Source: Bacteroides faecis MAJ27
Lineage (GTDB): Bacteria; Bacteroidota; Bacteroidia; Bacteroidales; Bacteroidaceae
Reading direction: 5' to 3'
NCBI RefSeq assembly: GCF_900106755.1
Contig: NZ_FNNN01000009.1
Coordinates: 62,001 to 126,000, forward strand
Length of the DNA: 64,000 nt
In this document: one piece after another, positions 8,852-18,207 of the stretch
Numbering within the stretch: the stretch's first letter is position 1
How the letters are laid out: every line of letters begins with the position of its first letter
Made by a program: the position numbers and the translations under genes
Notes under the pieces: model-generated
Databases searched by the model: none
Told to the model about the DNA's origin: nothing
Seen by the model: the letters and a program-made list of their open reading frames with translations, nothing else

Positions 8852-11800
8852 TTAGTCTTTTTCTTTCTCGATAATAAATCGTTCAATATATTCAGACGGT
8901 AACATACCAAACTCCTTTTTAAAACAAGAACTAAAATACTTAGGATCATTAAAACCTACTGCATAAGCTAATTCGGAAACACGAATATTGATCCCTTTTT
9001 CTTCCATAATCCTACAGGCTGCTTTCAAACGAACATTACGTATAAAAGAAGAAGTATTCAAACCTGCTAAAGACTTCAACTTTTTATATAAAGTAGATTT
9101 ACTAGTTAACATTTCATCCGCAAATTGCGCTTGATCAAAGTTGGGATCTTCTAAGTGGTTATTTACACAATTAATAGCACGTTGAATAAAATCCTCATCC
9201 AAACTGGTATAATTTAAATCTTTCACTTCAAATACAATTTGATTTTTAAAATCATGTGCCATTCGTGCTTTATACTTTAACAAATTGCGAATACGTGCAT
9301 GAAGAACTGTCAAATTAAAAGGTTTACTAATAAATGCATCCGCACCAATTTCATAAGCTTCCGCTCTATCCTCTTCCTTATTCTTAGCAGTCAATAAAAT
9401 GACCGGTATATGACTAATCTCCAAATGCCCTTTCACATATTTACAAAATTCTATCCCATCCATTTCAGGCATCATTATATCAGATACAATTAAATCAACA
9501 TCTTCATTTTCTAATACTATAATACCTTCCTTCCCATTTTCCGCAGTGAAAACATTATATTCGCGGCCCAATAGTTTTGTCATCAGGTTTAGTAATTCCT
9601 CATTATCTTCCACTAACAATATGGAATTGGCTTTTGTCGCCAATTCTTGGACTTCAGCAATAACATCTTCCGGTGTATCCTCGTAATCAATAGCTGTTTG
9701 CCTCAAAGAAATAACTTCGTCATCAATTTGCTCTTCATCATAATAAGAACGCTCAATAGGGATTCGTACAATAAACTCGGTACCATGATCTACCTCACTT
9801 TCTACTGAGATTGTTCCCCCATGCAATGTAACCAAATCTTTTGTTAATGAAAGTCCGATGCCCGTACCAATAGTATTAAATTTACGATAATCCCCCTCAT
9901 AGAATCGTTTGAAAAGAGTTGCTTGTTTCTCTCTTGAGATACCCTTTCCATTATCTTTAACCCTCAATAACACAAACTCTCTATCTTCTTCATCATAAGA
10001 TAAAGTTACTTGGATAAATCCATCTTCTTTATTATATTTAGCGGCATTTGACAATAAATTATACATGATTTTATCTAACTTATCTATATCAAAGTAACCA
10101 ACAATAGATTCAGGGTCACAAAGAAGTGAAAAATGTATCTTACGTTTTTTCACTAAAGGCTTAAAGCTTTCAGTCCCTGTTCTTACAAAAGCAGCAAGAT
10201 CTCCTGGAGAGACTCGTAACTTCAAATTACCAGTTTCCGCTTTACGAAATTCAAGAATTTGTTGTAACAATCGAATTAGTCGCTGAATATTACTATTCAT
10301 TACAGTATATAAGTCATTATGACTAGGTGCCTGTGTTTTCAACTCATCAACTGTTGCCGAAATAATTGTTAATGGAGTTAATAATTCATGGGTAATATTA
10401 GTAAAGAACTGCAACTTAGCGTGATTTAATTCTTCCGCCTTTGCCTTCTCCATTTCACGAAGCCGTAAGGCATTCTGAAGCAATATACGTTTTTTAATTG
10501 TACGGTAAATTAAGACACCAATAACCAATACCAATACCATATATAATAGATAAGCCCACCAAGTTGCCCAAAACGGAGGAAGGACTACCACTGTGAATTC
10601 ACGTACATAACCACTCCATTCTCCGTTTTCATTCGTTGCTTTCAGTTGAAACGTATACGTTCCACTTGGCAGATTGTTATAATAGGCAAAACGACGATCT
10701 GCATCCGTATACTGCCAATCCCGGTCAAAGTTCTGGAGACGATAAGCATACCTGTTCAGTTCAGGATTCTTGTAAGTAAGAGCAGCAAATTCAATGCTAA
10801 AATTATTGTATTTATAGGGAAGTTCAATCTTACTTGTATAGGTAGGCATTACCGGAGAAATCTTCTGCTGTAGCTCAACCGGCAAGTTTTTAAAAGAGTG
10901 GTTGAATATTTTAATATCTGTTATCAGGAAATTAGTTTCCTGAGATGGGATTTCCATTTTATCGGGAAAAAAACTATTGTAGCCTTTATGGCCTCCAAAG
11001 AAGAGTTCTCCATCACGGCTACAAGACGAATTGACAATAAAGTTATCTTGTAGTCCATCAGCAGAAGTATATATACGAGTCGAAAAATCATTTCCAACAG
11101 CAGCCACATAAAGTTTCACCAGTCCGGAAACTGTTCCCAGCCATAAATTTCCACTTTTATCTTCTTCTATACTAACGATAACATCTCCCGGAATGCTATA
11201 TGTCCGTGTCTTTTCTTCAAACTGTCCCGTGCTACGATTATAAAGGTATAATCCTCCTCCCTCTGTCCCCGCCCATAATCGTCCAAAACGGTCAATATGC
11301 ATGCAGAGAACTGTATTCGTGATTAATTTACGGTTATGAAAACTATAATTCTCATACTTCAGCGTTGAAGGTTGCCGAACATCTCCCGTTATATGAATCA
11401 CACCAAAATTGGATGTAGCCAACCAAACACTGTTATCCATATCCTGCACGATATCTCTTACATATATCCATCCAGCAGACAAGCTATCATTAAAATTCAT
11501 TGTTTCGAAGCGATAGTCAGTACCATCAGATAAACGGACTCCTATTCCTCCACGCGTACCAACCCAGCAATTCCCTTCATAATCTTCATATAAAGCCGAT
11601 ACACAATCTGAAGTGAGAAAAGCACTATTCTTCGTTGTTAAGTGCTTCACCTTCTCGCCTTTCCGATAGACGTAAATTCCTCCGTTATACATACCAAACC
11701 AGATATCACCACTTTTTTTACGCTGAACAACCGCAAAAAGAGAAGGCAAATCTTTTACACCTGAAAATTCCGGTATATGTGAATACATCTTTAGTTCGCC

Positions 11801-13006
11801 CGTCACATACTCTCTACGCGCTAATCCGTAAGTTCCAACTCCAATCCATAAATTTTGATCTGAATCGGCAAATAACGTACGAACAGAAGTTACCGGAATA
11901 TCTTCATCACCGAAATTAAGTGTATGCAAAGCAAATGCAGGTTGCCGTGTATCAGCCATCAAAACTCCACCGCCAATGGCTCCTATCCACATATTCTTCT
12001 GACTATCACGCATAATTGAATTTACTTCGTCAGAAGGAATACGATAATCAGATTTCCCTGATTTATAATTAATAAAGGAACTCGACTCATCAAGTCTTAA
12101 AATACTTAATCCACTGCGTGTACCAACCCATAAAGTATGAGTATTTATATCTTCAGCTATATCATATACTATATTATCGGATAAACTTGAATCATCGCCA
12201 TTTTCATGCAGGAAACTTTGGTAAGACACATTCTCCATATCTTTAGGATTCCGTAGTTTAAAAAGTCCATAGCCCCAGCTTCCTACCCAAATATCTTTAT
12301 TACTATCTTCATAAATAACATGAGAAGAATATTGCTCATTAATTTTGGGATATACTACTACTTTATCTGTAGATGGAGAATAACGAAATAACCCTTGTGC
12401 CCAAGTTCCAATCCAAAGATCGCCATCTGAATCTTCTAATAAAGATTTGATTGTAACATATCGTAGCCTGCCATCTCCAAATTCATCTCCACAGACAACA
12501 AAAGTGTCTTTCTCCGGAACATAGCGGCATAAGCCATTATCAGTACCTACCCAAAGAGTATTATCACGAGTCACACATAGTGCAGACACTACATTATTAG
12601 ATATGGATGGCGCTTTGTACTTTTTGATCTCTCCTGTTCTCTTATCCATCACATTCAATCCTTCCGATGTACCAATCCAAAGATTATTATTATTATCATC
12701 AACCAGGCAAGTGATGCTATTAGTGGTCAATAAATCCGGAGAATAAAGATTGGATTTATAAAGCGTCGTTTCATATCCATTATATTGGCATAATCCATTA
12801 CGAGTAGCGAACCAAATAAATCCATCTCTATCTTGATATACTTTTTGAACTTCATTGGTTGGCAGTGAATGTGGAGCGGAAAGTTGCTTAAATTTCAAGT
12901 TATAGATAACTTCTTCAGTTGCCGACAGCAAAGTGAAGTTAAAGAGCATGAATGAAATGAAGAAGCCTAACTTATATAAGAAAGTAGTAATTCTTGTGTT
13001 TTTCAT
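8852..13006 (-). CDS. Hybrid two-component system (HTCS) sensor/AraC regulator of the PUL
   Basis: The 1384-residue single-chain regulator has, in order: signal peptide (1-29); periplasmic two-component-regulator propeller repeats (about 30-710, many WIGT/LWIGTW motifs); a Y_Y_Y domain (about 720-800); one transmembrane helix (about 812-834); HisKA with phosphoacceptor His873 in NITHELLTPL; HATPase with DNGKGIS and GTGIGLSL; a receiver with phosphoacceptor Asp1176 in SDIMMPEMDG; and a C-terminal AraC HTH (about 1280-1384, ELAYAVGFNDPKYFSSCFKKEFG). All catalytic residues are present. HTCSs bind an oligosaccharide in the periplasm and activate their PUL. It is monocistronic, preceded by the DUF2264 gene and that gene's terminator. 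Confidence 0.96.
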   Translation of the reverse strand: MKNTRITTFLYKLGFFISFMLFNFTLLSATEEVIYNLKFKQLSAPHSLPTNEVQKVYQDRDGFIWFATRNGLCQYNGYETTLYKSNLYSPDLLTTNSITCLVDDNNNNLWIGTSEGLNVMDKRTGEIKKYKAPSISNNVVSALCVTRDNTLWVGTDNGLCRYVPEKDTFVVCGDEFGDGRLRYVTIKSLLEDSDGDLWIGTWAQGLFRYSPSTDKVVVYPKINEQYSSHVIYEDSNKDIWVGSWGYGLFKLRNPKDMENVSYQSFLHENGDDSSLSDNIVYDIAEDINTHTLWVGTRSGLSILRLDESSSFINYKSGKSDYRIPSDEVNSIMRDSQKNMWIGAIGGGVLMADTRQPAFALHTLNFGDEDIPVTSVRTLFADSDQNLWIGVGTYGLARREYVTGELKMYSHIPEFSGVKDLPSLFAVVQRKKSGDIWFGMYNGGIYVYRKGEKVKHLTTKNSAFLTSDCVSALYEDYEGNCWVGTRGGIGVRLSDGTDYRFETMNFNDSLSAGWIYVRDIVQDMDNSVWLATSNFGVIHITGDVRQPSTLKYENYSFHNRKLITNTVLCMHIDRFGRLWAGTEGGGLYLYNRSTGQFEEKTRTYSIPGDVIVSIEEDKSGNLWLGTVSGLVKLYVAAVGNDFSTRIYTSADGLQDNFIVNSSCSRDGELFFGGHKGYNSFFPDKMEIPSQETNFLITDIKIFNHSFKNLPVELQQKISPVMPTYTSKIELPYKYNNFSIEFAALTYKNPELNRYAYRLQNFDRDWQYTDADRRFAYYNNLPSGTYTFQLKATNENGEWSGYVREFTVVVLPPFWATWWAYLLYMVLVLVIGVLIYRTIKKRILLQNALRLREMEKAKAEELNHAKLQFFTNITHELLTPLTIISATVDELKTQAPSHNDLYTVMNSNIQRLIRLLQQILEFRKAETGNLKLRVSPGDLAAFVRTGTESFKPLVKKRKIHFSLLCDPESIVGYFDIDKLDKIMYNLLSNAAKYNKEDGFIQVTLSYDEEDREFVLLRVKDNGKGISREKQATLFKRFYEGDYRKFNTIGTGIGLSLTKDLVTLHGGTISVESEVDHGTEFIVRIPIERSYYDEEQIDDEVISLRQTAIDYEDTPEDVIAEVQELATKANSILLVEDNEELLNLMTKLLGREYNVFTAENGKEGIIVLENEDVDLIVSDIMMPEMDGIEFCKYVKGHLEISHIPVILLTAKNKEEDRAEAYEIGADAFISKPFNLTVLHARIRNLLKYKARMAHDFKNQIVFEVKDLNYTSLDEDFIQRAINCVNNHLEDPNFDQAQFADEMLTSKSTLYKKLKSLAGLNTSSFIRNVRLKAACRIMEEKGINIRVSELAYAVGFNDPKYFSSCFKKEFGMLPSEYIERFIIEKEKD

Positions 13007-13032
13007 ATAACCAGATTTTGTTCGTTCAAACG

Positions 13033-13040
13033 CAAATATA
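13033..13040 (-). promoter_or_regulatory. -7 box of HTCS gene
   Basis: The minus strand reads TATATTTG, 27-34 nt upstream of the ATG. The operator motif found at the three target promoters is absent at the equivalent distance, consistent with constitutive low expression of the sensor. Confidence 0.6.
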
Positions 13041-13191
13041 ATAATCTTAATTTATATATACGACCAAAATTATGAATAAAAAGATTAATAAACAACGACT
13101 AAATAATAGTATAGACAGATATACTGATAAGTAGAACATTTTGAAGGAAAATTCGCCTTAGTAAGCAACCACTAATAGCAATTATTCCTAC

Positions 13192-13225
13192 AAAAAAAGA
13201 CAGTGAAAGCATGCCTCCACTGTCT
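13192..13225 (-). terminator. Intrinsic terminator after the DUF2264 gene
   Basis: An 8-bp stem (AGACAGTG / CACTGTCT) with a 12-nt loop is followed on the minus strand by a run of seven T, starting 20 nt beyond the stop codon at 13246. Confidence 0.85.
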
Positions 13226-13245
13226 CTTCTTTCATTTTTATAATA

Positions 13246-15264
13246 TCACTGAAATAGAATTGTTTTTGTTTCTTTTGCAGATAATTGAATTATTACCTGT
13301 TTCTTATCCTCCGAGATACGAATAGATTTGACAGGACTCAATTCCTTCTTGGAAAAGGTATTCTTACCATCATTCTTTTTCCATAATTGAAGCATTACAT
13401 AGATTTTACTGTCAGTTAGTTTATCAGAAGTCATAATCAAGCCACACTGATTACTTACCGGATGTAATCCCTCCGGATACATTGTATATACTTTATTCCA
13501 ACCAGCCAATGGTATCATTGCAAGCTCATATTCTCCATTAGACAAAACTGGCACTTCCTGTCTATCTACTTTCCGGGATGTTTCTTGGATATTTGTATTC
13601 AGACGGGGAAGAGAATAATGTCCTAAACATATCTCTGTCGGCTCAGATACTGAAACCTTATCCACTCTCAGTATTCCGTTTGGCAGCGGAATATCAGCCA
13701 GTTGGTACTTTACAGTACTATCTGTTTCGAGCACAGCATCACGACGGTAAATACCATCTTTAAAACTCTGGAATGTATAAAGCCGTAATACCTCCCATTC
13801 ACCTTTCTTGTTCTTTGTTCCGTAATTCATGGATATTTCCCCGTTATTTCCGTCCGCCATCCACGGAAATTCCGTGTTGTAAGCCAACTTATTGTAGTTT
13901 TCTGTACTACGGAACTTTTGCCAGTCCTTTGCAACCGTTTCATGACACCATGAGCGCATCTCGGAAGCACCACTATTCGGATAATTCGTTATTAGCAAAT
14001 TGGTTCCCGGTTGAAACTGATTATACACATTTCCTTTTTTCAGCTCTTTTTCCCAAGGGCCAGTATTTTCTTTAGCAGTCCAAAACTCAGCATCTTCCGG
14101 CAGCAACAAACTTAGGAAAGCTTTACCACACCAGTATACGCTACCACGACAGCTATAGATCTGTACGGCAGGAGCAAAAGGCTCGTAAAAGCCCATTGTC
14201 GGAACACCATCTTCTAGAAATTCCGGTCTTTCCAGAAATTGTAATAAAGTAGAAGATGCTATTCTTCTTATCCACCCATAATTTACTTCACCGCTCTGAT
14301 CATATTCAAGCAAAGCAAGTGGGGCAACTGACGCAAAACGATAGCAGATACTTCGTCCCCACATATTCATCTTACCATCCCGACTGAACATATACGGATA
14401 GTTAGCTACCATATCATGTTGATTTGCCAAGAATTGCTGTGCCAACTGAGGATACTGCTTCTTCCCAAACATCTCCGCCCAGATAGGGCCATAGGTCTGG
14501 TATGCCCATGCACTGTAATAGTCATAAGCCGGAGCATCGTTGTACCAGCCTTCTCCACGATAACGTGCCAGGAGTTTCTTTAAGTTTGATTCTAAATAAT
14601 CATCATTCACGACATAGCCCTGATCTTTCATAAAACTTAAGATAAACACATTGAAGAACATCCAGTTGGAACCGATAGTCGGTCCCTCTCCATAACTCAG
14701 CATGGTCGCAGCAAGCGAATCCTTTTGTGATTTCGTCAACGGGTCCCACAAAATAGCCTGGGCTGCTTTCATTGAAATAGCCAAAGAGCCTAACTCAAGT
14801 AAAGTCTGACTGGGACCTCCCTTACGATGAGGAATATAACTCTTACTTTTCGGATTAGAGAGATTCACCAATTGATGCCGATAATAGTCTGCCACCTTTA
14901 TTCCGTTCATCACTAAATCCGGGTTATCTTTCAAAAGAGGAGCAGCCACAAACAAGGTTCGTGCCAGTCCCTCCAGCTTGGCAACCGGAACTTGTCCGTC
15001 ATTATTGGGATATGTTTTGTCCAGTTGCTTCGGAAAGTACATCTGATCGTCCAATGTATGAATATAATTGAATGCACCTTGCAGCAAATATTCGCCCGCC
15101 TGTATCCAATGTTGGCGTGTCATTCCTGTATAAGGACTTCTTTGATAATCCGGTTGCTGTACGGTAAACACATTTTCTTGTGCAGCAACTGATCCCCCCA
15201 ACAAAGAGAGAACAAACAATGCAAGGATTCCTGCCACACTATTTTTTAAAGCTCTCCTTCTCAT
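13246..15264 (-). CDS. DUF2264 protein, GH154-like candidate beta-glucuronidase
   Basis: The 672-residue product has a signal peptide (1-28, ending SVAAQ) and a DUF2264 alpha-barrel over about 35-400 ([65 protein letters not shown]), followed by a beta-rich C-terminal half. The DUF2264 family includes GH154, whose B. thetaiotaomicron AGP-locus member (BT3677, from memory) is an exo-beta-glucuronidase; assignment here rests on domain and context. The ATG overlaps the stop of the upstream BNR_4 gene by 4 bp (ATGA), so the two are translationally coupled. Catalytic residues cannot be named with confidence. Confidence 0.82.
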   Translation of the reverse strand: MRRRALKNSVAGILALFVLSLLGGSVAAQENVFTVQQPDYQRSPYTGMTRQHWIQAGEYLLQGAFNYIHTLDDQMYFPKQLDKTYPNNDGQVPVAKLEGLARTLFVAAPLLKDNPDLVMNGIKVADYYRHQLVNLSNPKSKSYIPHRKGGPSQTLLELGSLAISMKAAQAILWDPLTKSQKDSLAATMLSYGEGPTIGSNWMFFNVFILSFMKDQGYVVNDDYLESNLKKLLARYRGEGWYNDAPAYDYYSAWAYQTYGPIWAEMFGKKQYPQLAQQFLANQHDMVANYPYMFSRDGKMNMWGRSICYRFASVAPLALLEYDQSGEVNYGWIRRIASSTLLQFLERPEFLEDGVPTMGFYEPFAPAVQIYSCRGSVYWCGKAFLSLLLPEDAEFWTAKENTGPWEKELKKGNVYNQFQPGTNLLITNYPNSGASEMRSWCHETVAKDWQKFRSTENYNKLAYNTEFPWMADGNNGEISMNYGTKNKKGEWEVLRLYTFQSFKDGIYRRDAVLETDSTVKYQLADIPLPNGILRVDKVSVSEPTEICLGHYSLPRLNTNIQETSRKVDRQEVPVLSNGEYELAMIPLAGWNKVYTMYPEGLHPVSNQCGLIMTSDKLTDSKIYVMLQLWKKNDGKNTFSKKELSPVKSIRISEDKKQVIIQLSAKETKTILFQ

Positions 15265-16964
15265 TTTATTTCTATTTTTTGATCCAACAGTCCGTTAATA
15301 TATACACATAATACACCTTTATTATACTCCCACTTTAGCTTGAAGCTTTCATACTTTTGTGGAGTGTACCACTTACCACCTGTACTGCGCGAAGTTGTTT
15401 TCCAGCAATCAGATGTTCCGAGTATATTGGAACTGGTATACACCTTTCCTTTATATCTCACTTCCGGCTTCATCGTTTTCCCATCCAGATAATACTCAAG
15501 ATCACCCAGTTGCAAAAGTGTGCCTTGATAATGAGCGGCATCAAGAGTGACCGTTTGTTCCAGTGTAAAAGCCTTCTTCGGGTTGAACTTGAAATTCTTC
15601 TCCGTTACAAGATTCTTTTTCTTCTTTGCATCCGGAAAGCCTTTAAAATCACAAGCAATTCCCGTGCAGTAACCTTGCGGATAACGTGAGCTGACAATCC
15701 AATCATAATAATTGCCGAACATCCACGTAAGTCTCAAAGGTGAATCTTCCGAACCAGGTATTATATAAGGACGGACATTATTATACTGCGAGTCTTTCGT
15801 GACTGCTTCTGTAGAAGCAATCTCCCCGTCTTCATTCAACACAAATTTTATAATCTCGTAGACTTTCCCCTGTTTTCCTTCCACAGGCAGCGAACAATAC
15901 ACATGATTAGTATTCGACGGATCTATAGCCATACCGGCACTATAACATTTTTCCAGATTAGGGGTCTGATGAAAATGACCGCCGGCATTGGCTAGAAATG
16001 TCATCTTCCATTCGTGCCCGTTCCACTTCGCATAGTAGTAATCATGGGAGTTCTTATCACTGCTGATACGTACCATGGCAATAACCGGATGATTATTCTC
16101 ATCCGAAGCAACCTGCCACACCCAATCACGCGCCGACGAATGATCGACCAAAGTAGATGGATACCGGCGTACATAGTCAGTCGTCTTGTTCACTTTAAAG
16201 GTACCGTCGGCAATAGCCGAAAGAATATTTCCCCTGACATCCTTCAGCTGCAAAGAGCGGATGTCGATATAATTAAAATACAGAAAATTAGGTTCCTCAT
16301 TGTCCGGATGTCCGGTCGTATAAGCAAAATAAATCTTATCCTTTCCATTCGACATATACTTGGCATAAGGACGGGCACCTGTAGACTTCACTATCTGATA
16401 AGGCCCCCAGTCTACCTTTACCTGATCATCCTGATCGGGCAACGACAAGCGGGCAACAGTAGGATGCCAGCCAATCCCCCGCCAACACAGATAGATATGC
16501 TCCGGATCATCCGACAAGATAAACGGAGACGGATAAGTGGTATTATCCTTCGTTTTAATCACCTTTTCATCTCCCAGTGTCGTTATGTCTCCGGGAGTGC
16601 GGGAGATACGATAATAGAAACAAGGCTCATCCGTATGGCGCGAATAAAAGATCATGATCCGTTCGTCCGGCAATACCAGAAACGTCGGATTATTATGGTC
16701 ATCCGGCTGAAAATAAGAGCGGATCAACACCTCATCCTGCCGCTTCTTTTTAAAGTCATACTGCATAGCTTTAATATTGCCATGTACATCAATATAACCG
16801 ATATATGTCCTGTTTATCGTACCTTTTTTATTTTCATAATGCAAAGCCCGCGGATCGGCAAACCAGCACCAGGCTCCTTCGGCAGTTACTTCATGCCCTT
16901 GTGCCGGCCATAAATGACAGAATAAGTATAAAATCAGAAAAGGTAAAATCAGTTTCGCTCTCAT
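15261..16964 (-). CDS. BNR_4 seven-bladed propeller enzyme, GH145-like candidate alpha-L-rhamnosidase
   Basis: The 567-residue protein has a signal peptide (1-23) and a BNR_4 propeller (about 28-440) starting with [10 protein letters not shown] and a following His42. The last roughly 100 residues resemble a LamG/concanavalin-type sandwich. BNR_4 includes GH145, rhamnosidases acting on Rha-alpha-1,4-GlcA of AGPs, and several polysaccharide lyases. In GH145 a conserved N-terminal His is important, and His42 is a candidate equivalent, which is inference. Its 4-bp coupling to the DUF2264/GH154-like gene suggests sequential removal of terminal Rha then GlcA. A lyase acting on a related uronate link is the main alternative. 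Confidence 0.68.
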   Translation of the reverse strand: MRAKLILPFLILYLFCHLWPAQGHEVTAEGAWCWFADPRALHYENKKGTINRTYIGYIDVHGNIKAMQYDFKKKRQDEVLIRSYFQPDDHNNPTFLVLPDERIMIFYSRHTDEPCFYYRISRTPGDITTLGDEKVIKTKDNTTYPSPFILSDDPEHIYLCWRGIGWHPTVARLSLPDQDDQVKVDWGPYQIVKSTGARPYAKYMSNGKDKIYFAYTTGHPDNEEPNFLYFNYIDIRSLQLKDVRGNILSAIADGTFKVNKTTDYVRRYPSTLVDHSSARDWVWQVASDENNHPVIAMVRISSDKNSHDYYYAKWNGHEWKMTFLANAGGHFHQTPNLEKCYSAGMAIDPSNTNHVYCSLPVEGKQGKVYEIIKFVLNEDGEIASTEAVTKDSQYNNVRPYIIPGSEDSPLRLTWMFGNYYDWIVSSRYPQGYCTGIACDFKGFPDAKKKKNLVTEKNFKFNPKKAFTLEQTVTLDAAHYQGTLLQLGDLEYYLDGKTMKPEVRYKGKVYTSSNILGTSDCWKTTSRSTGGKWYTPQKYESFKLKWEYNKGVLCVYINGLLDQKIEIK

Positions 16965-16990
16965 AGTAATAATATATTTTTAGATCAGTG

Positions 16991-16998
16991 CAAAAATA
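16991..16998 (-). promoter_or_regulatory. -7 box of BNR_4-DUF2264 operon
   Basis: The minus strand reads TATTTTTG, about 27 nt upstream of the BNR_4 ATG. Confidence 0.6.
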
Positions 16999-17038
16999 GT
17001 GCTTTATAATCAAAAGGATATCCGAATACCGTTCATTA

Positions 17039-17055
17039 AAGTCTAAATTTAGTTC
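17039..17055 (-). promoter_or_regulatory. Candidate HTCS operator, BNR_4 promoter
   Basis: The plus strand reads AAGTCTAAATTTAGTTC, matching the GH16 copy at 12 of 17 positions. It lies at exactly 41 positions from the -7 box, as at the other two promoters. It sits in the divergent region shared with the GH43 gene. Confidence 0.5.
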
Positions 17056-17068
17056 ACAACTTCTATTA

Positions 17069-17085
17069 TGAATGATAATTATCCC
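17069..17085 (+). promoter_or_regulatory. 17-bp shared motif upstream of GH43-GH127
   Basis: The plus strand reads TGAATGATAATTATCCC, identical to the minus-strand sequence upstream of the GH35-GH43 operon (35348-35364). The core GATAATTATC is palindromic. It ends 43 positions before the -7 box. Confidence 0.5.
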
Positions 17086-17127
17086 CCTTTGACAGATATG
17101 TGACCCTTCTTTTATTCAGATAAGACC

Positions 17128-17135
17128 TATCTTTG
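17128..17135 (+). promoter_or_regulatory. -7 box of GH43-GH127 operon
   Basis: It reads TATCTTTG, 33 nt before the GH43 ATG. Confidence 0.65.
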
Positions 17136-17168
17136 TAGCATACGAACTAATAATTATATCTACCTATC

Positions 17169-18170
17169 ATGAAACATTCATTCATCAGAATTATTCTATT
17201 TAGTTTGTTCCTTATCGGAACAATGCAAGGCGTAGCACAGAATAAAAAATCAGGCAATCCTATTCTGCCCGGATTCCATGCCGACCCCGAAGTATTGTAT
17301 TCCCATCTGACAAAACGTTATTATATTTATCCTACCAGCGATGGTTTTCCGGGATGGGGCGGAAGTTATTTTAAGGTCTTTTCATCGAAGAATTTAAAGA
17401 CGTGGAAAGAAGAAACAGTTATTCTTGAGATGGGCAAAAATGTCTCCTGGACAAATGGAAATGCCTGGGCTCCTTGTATCGAAGAAAAGAAAATAGACGG
17501 AAAATATAAATACTTCTTCTATTACAGTGCCAATCCAACGACCAACAAAGGCAAACAGATAGGGGTCGCCGTAGCAGATTCCCCTACCGGACCTTTCACC
17601 GATCTGGGTAAACCAATTATCACCTCCTCCCCCACAGGAAGAGGACAGCAGATTGATGTGGATGTATTCACCGACCCTGTATCGGGCAAAAGCTACCTTT
17701 ATTGGGGCAACGGTTATATGGCAGGAGCCGAACTCAACGACGATATGCTGTCCATCAAAGAAGAGACCATCAAAGTTTTAACGCCCAAAGGGGGAACCCT
17801 GCAAACTTATGCCTACCGTGAAGCACCTTACGTGATTTACAGAAAAGGAGTTTACTATTTCTTCTGGTCTGTTGACGATACCGGTTCACCGAACTATCAT
17901 GTGGCTTACGGCACTGCCCGGTCACCACTCGCCCCGATTGAGGTAGCCAAAGAACCGATCATACTCATCCAGAATCCGGAAAAAGAGATCTACGGCCCTG
18001 CCCACAATTCTATCCTGCAAATACCCGGAAAAGATAAATGGTATATCGTATACCACCGTATCAACAAGAATCACTTGAAAGACGGACCGGGCTGGCACCG
18101 TGAAGTATGCATCGACCGGATGGAATTCAATCCGGACGGAACAATCAAACCGGTCGTTCCCACCCCATAA
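17169..18170 (+). CDS. GH43 (subfamily 34-like) alpha-L-arabinofuranosidase
   Basis: The 333-residue enzyme has a signal peptide (ending GVAQ, about 1-24) and a single five-bladed GH43 propeller. The catalytic triad is visible: base Asp39 in HADPEV, pKa-setting Asp163 in QIDVDVF (or Asp165), and acid Glu218 in YREAPYV. There are no accessory domains. Size and sequence resemble the GH43_34 arabinofuranosidase of the B. thetaiotaomicron AGP locus (BT3675, from memory), and as there the next gene is GH127, 37 nt downstream. Likely a periplasmic exo-enzyme releasing Araf from AGP side chains. Its own divergent promoter faces the BNR_4 operon. Confidence 0.88.
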   Translation: MKHSFIRIILFSLFLIGTMQGVAQNKKSGNPILPGFHADPEVLYSHLTKRYYIYPTSDGFPGWGGSYFKVFSSKNLKTWKEETVILEMGKNVSWTNGNAWAPCIEEKKIDGKYKYFFYYSANPTTNKGKQIGVAVADSPTGPFTDLGKPIITSSPTGRGQQIDVDVFTDPVSGKSYLYWGNGYMAGAELNDDMLSIKEETIKVLTPKGGTLQTYAYREAPYVIYRKGVYYFFWSVDDTGSPNYHVAYGTARSPLAPIEVAKEPIILIQNPEKEIYGPAHNSILQIPGKDKWYIVYHRINKNHLKDGPGWHREVCIDRMEFNPDGTIKPVVPTP

Positions 18171-18207
18171 CAAAGAAACGAGCTATTCATTCTAAAATAA
18201 TACCAAG

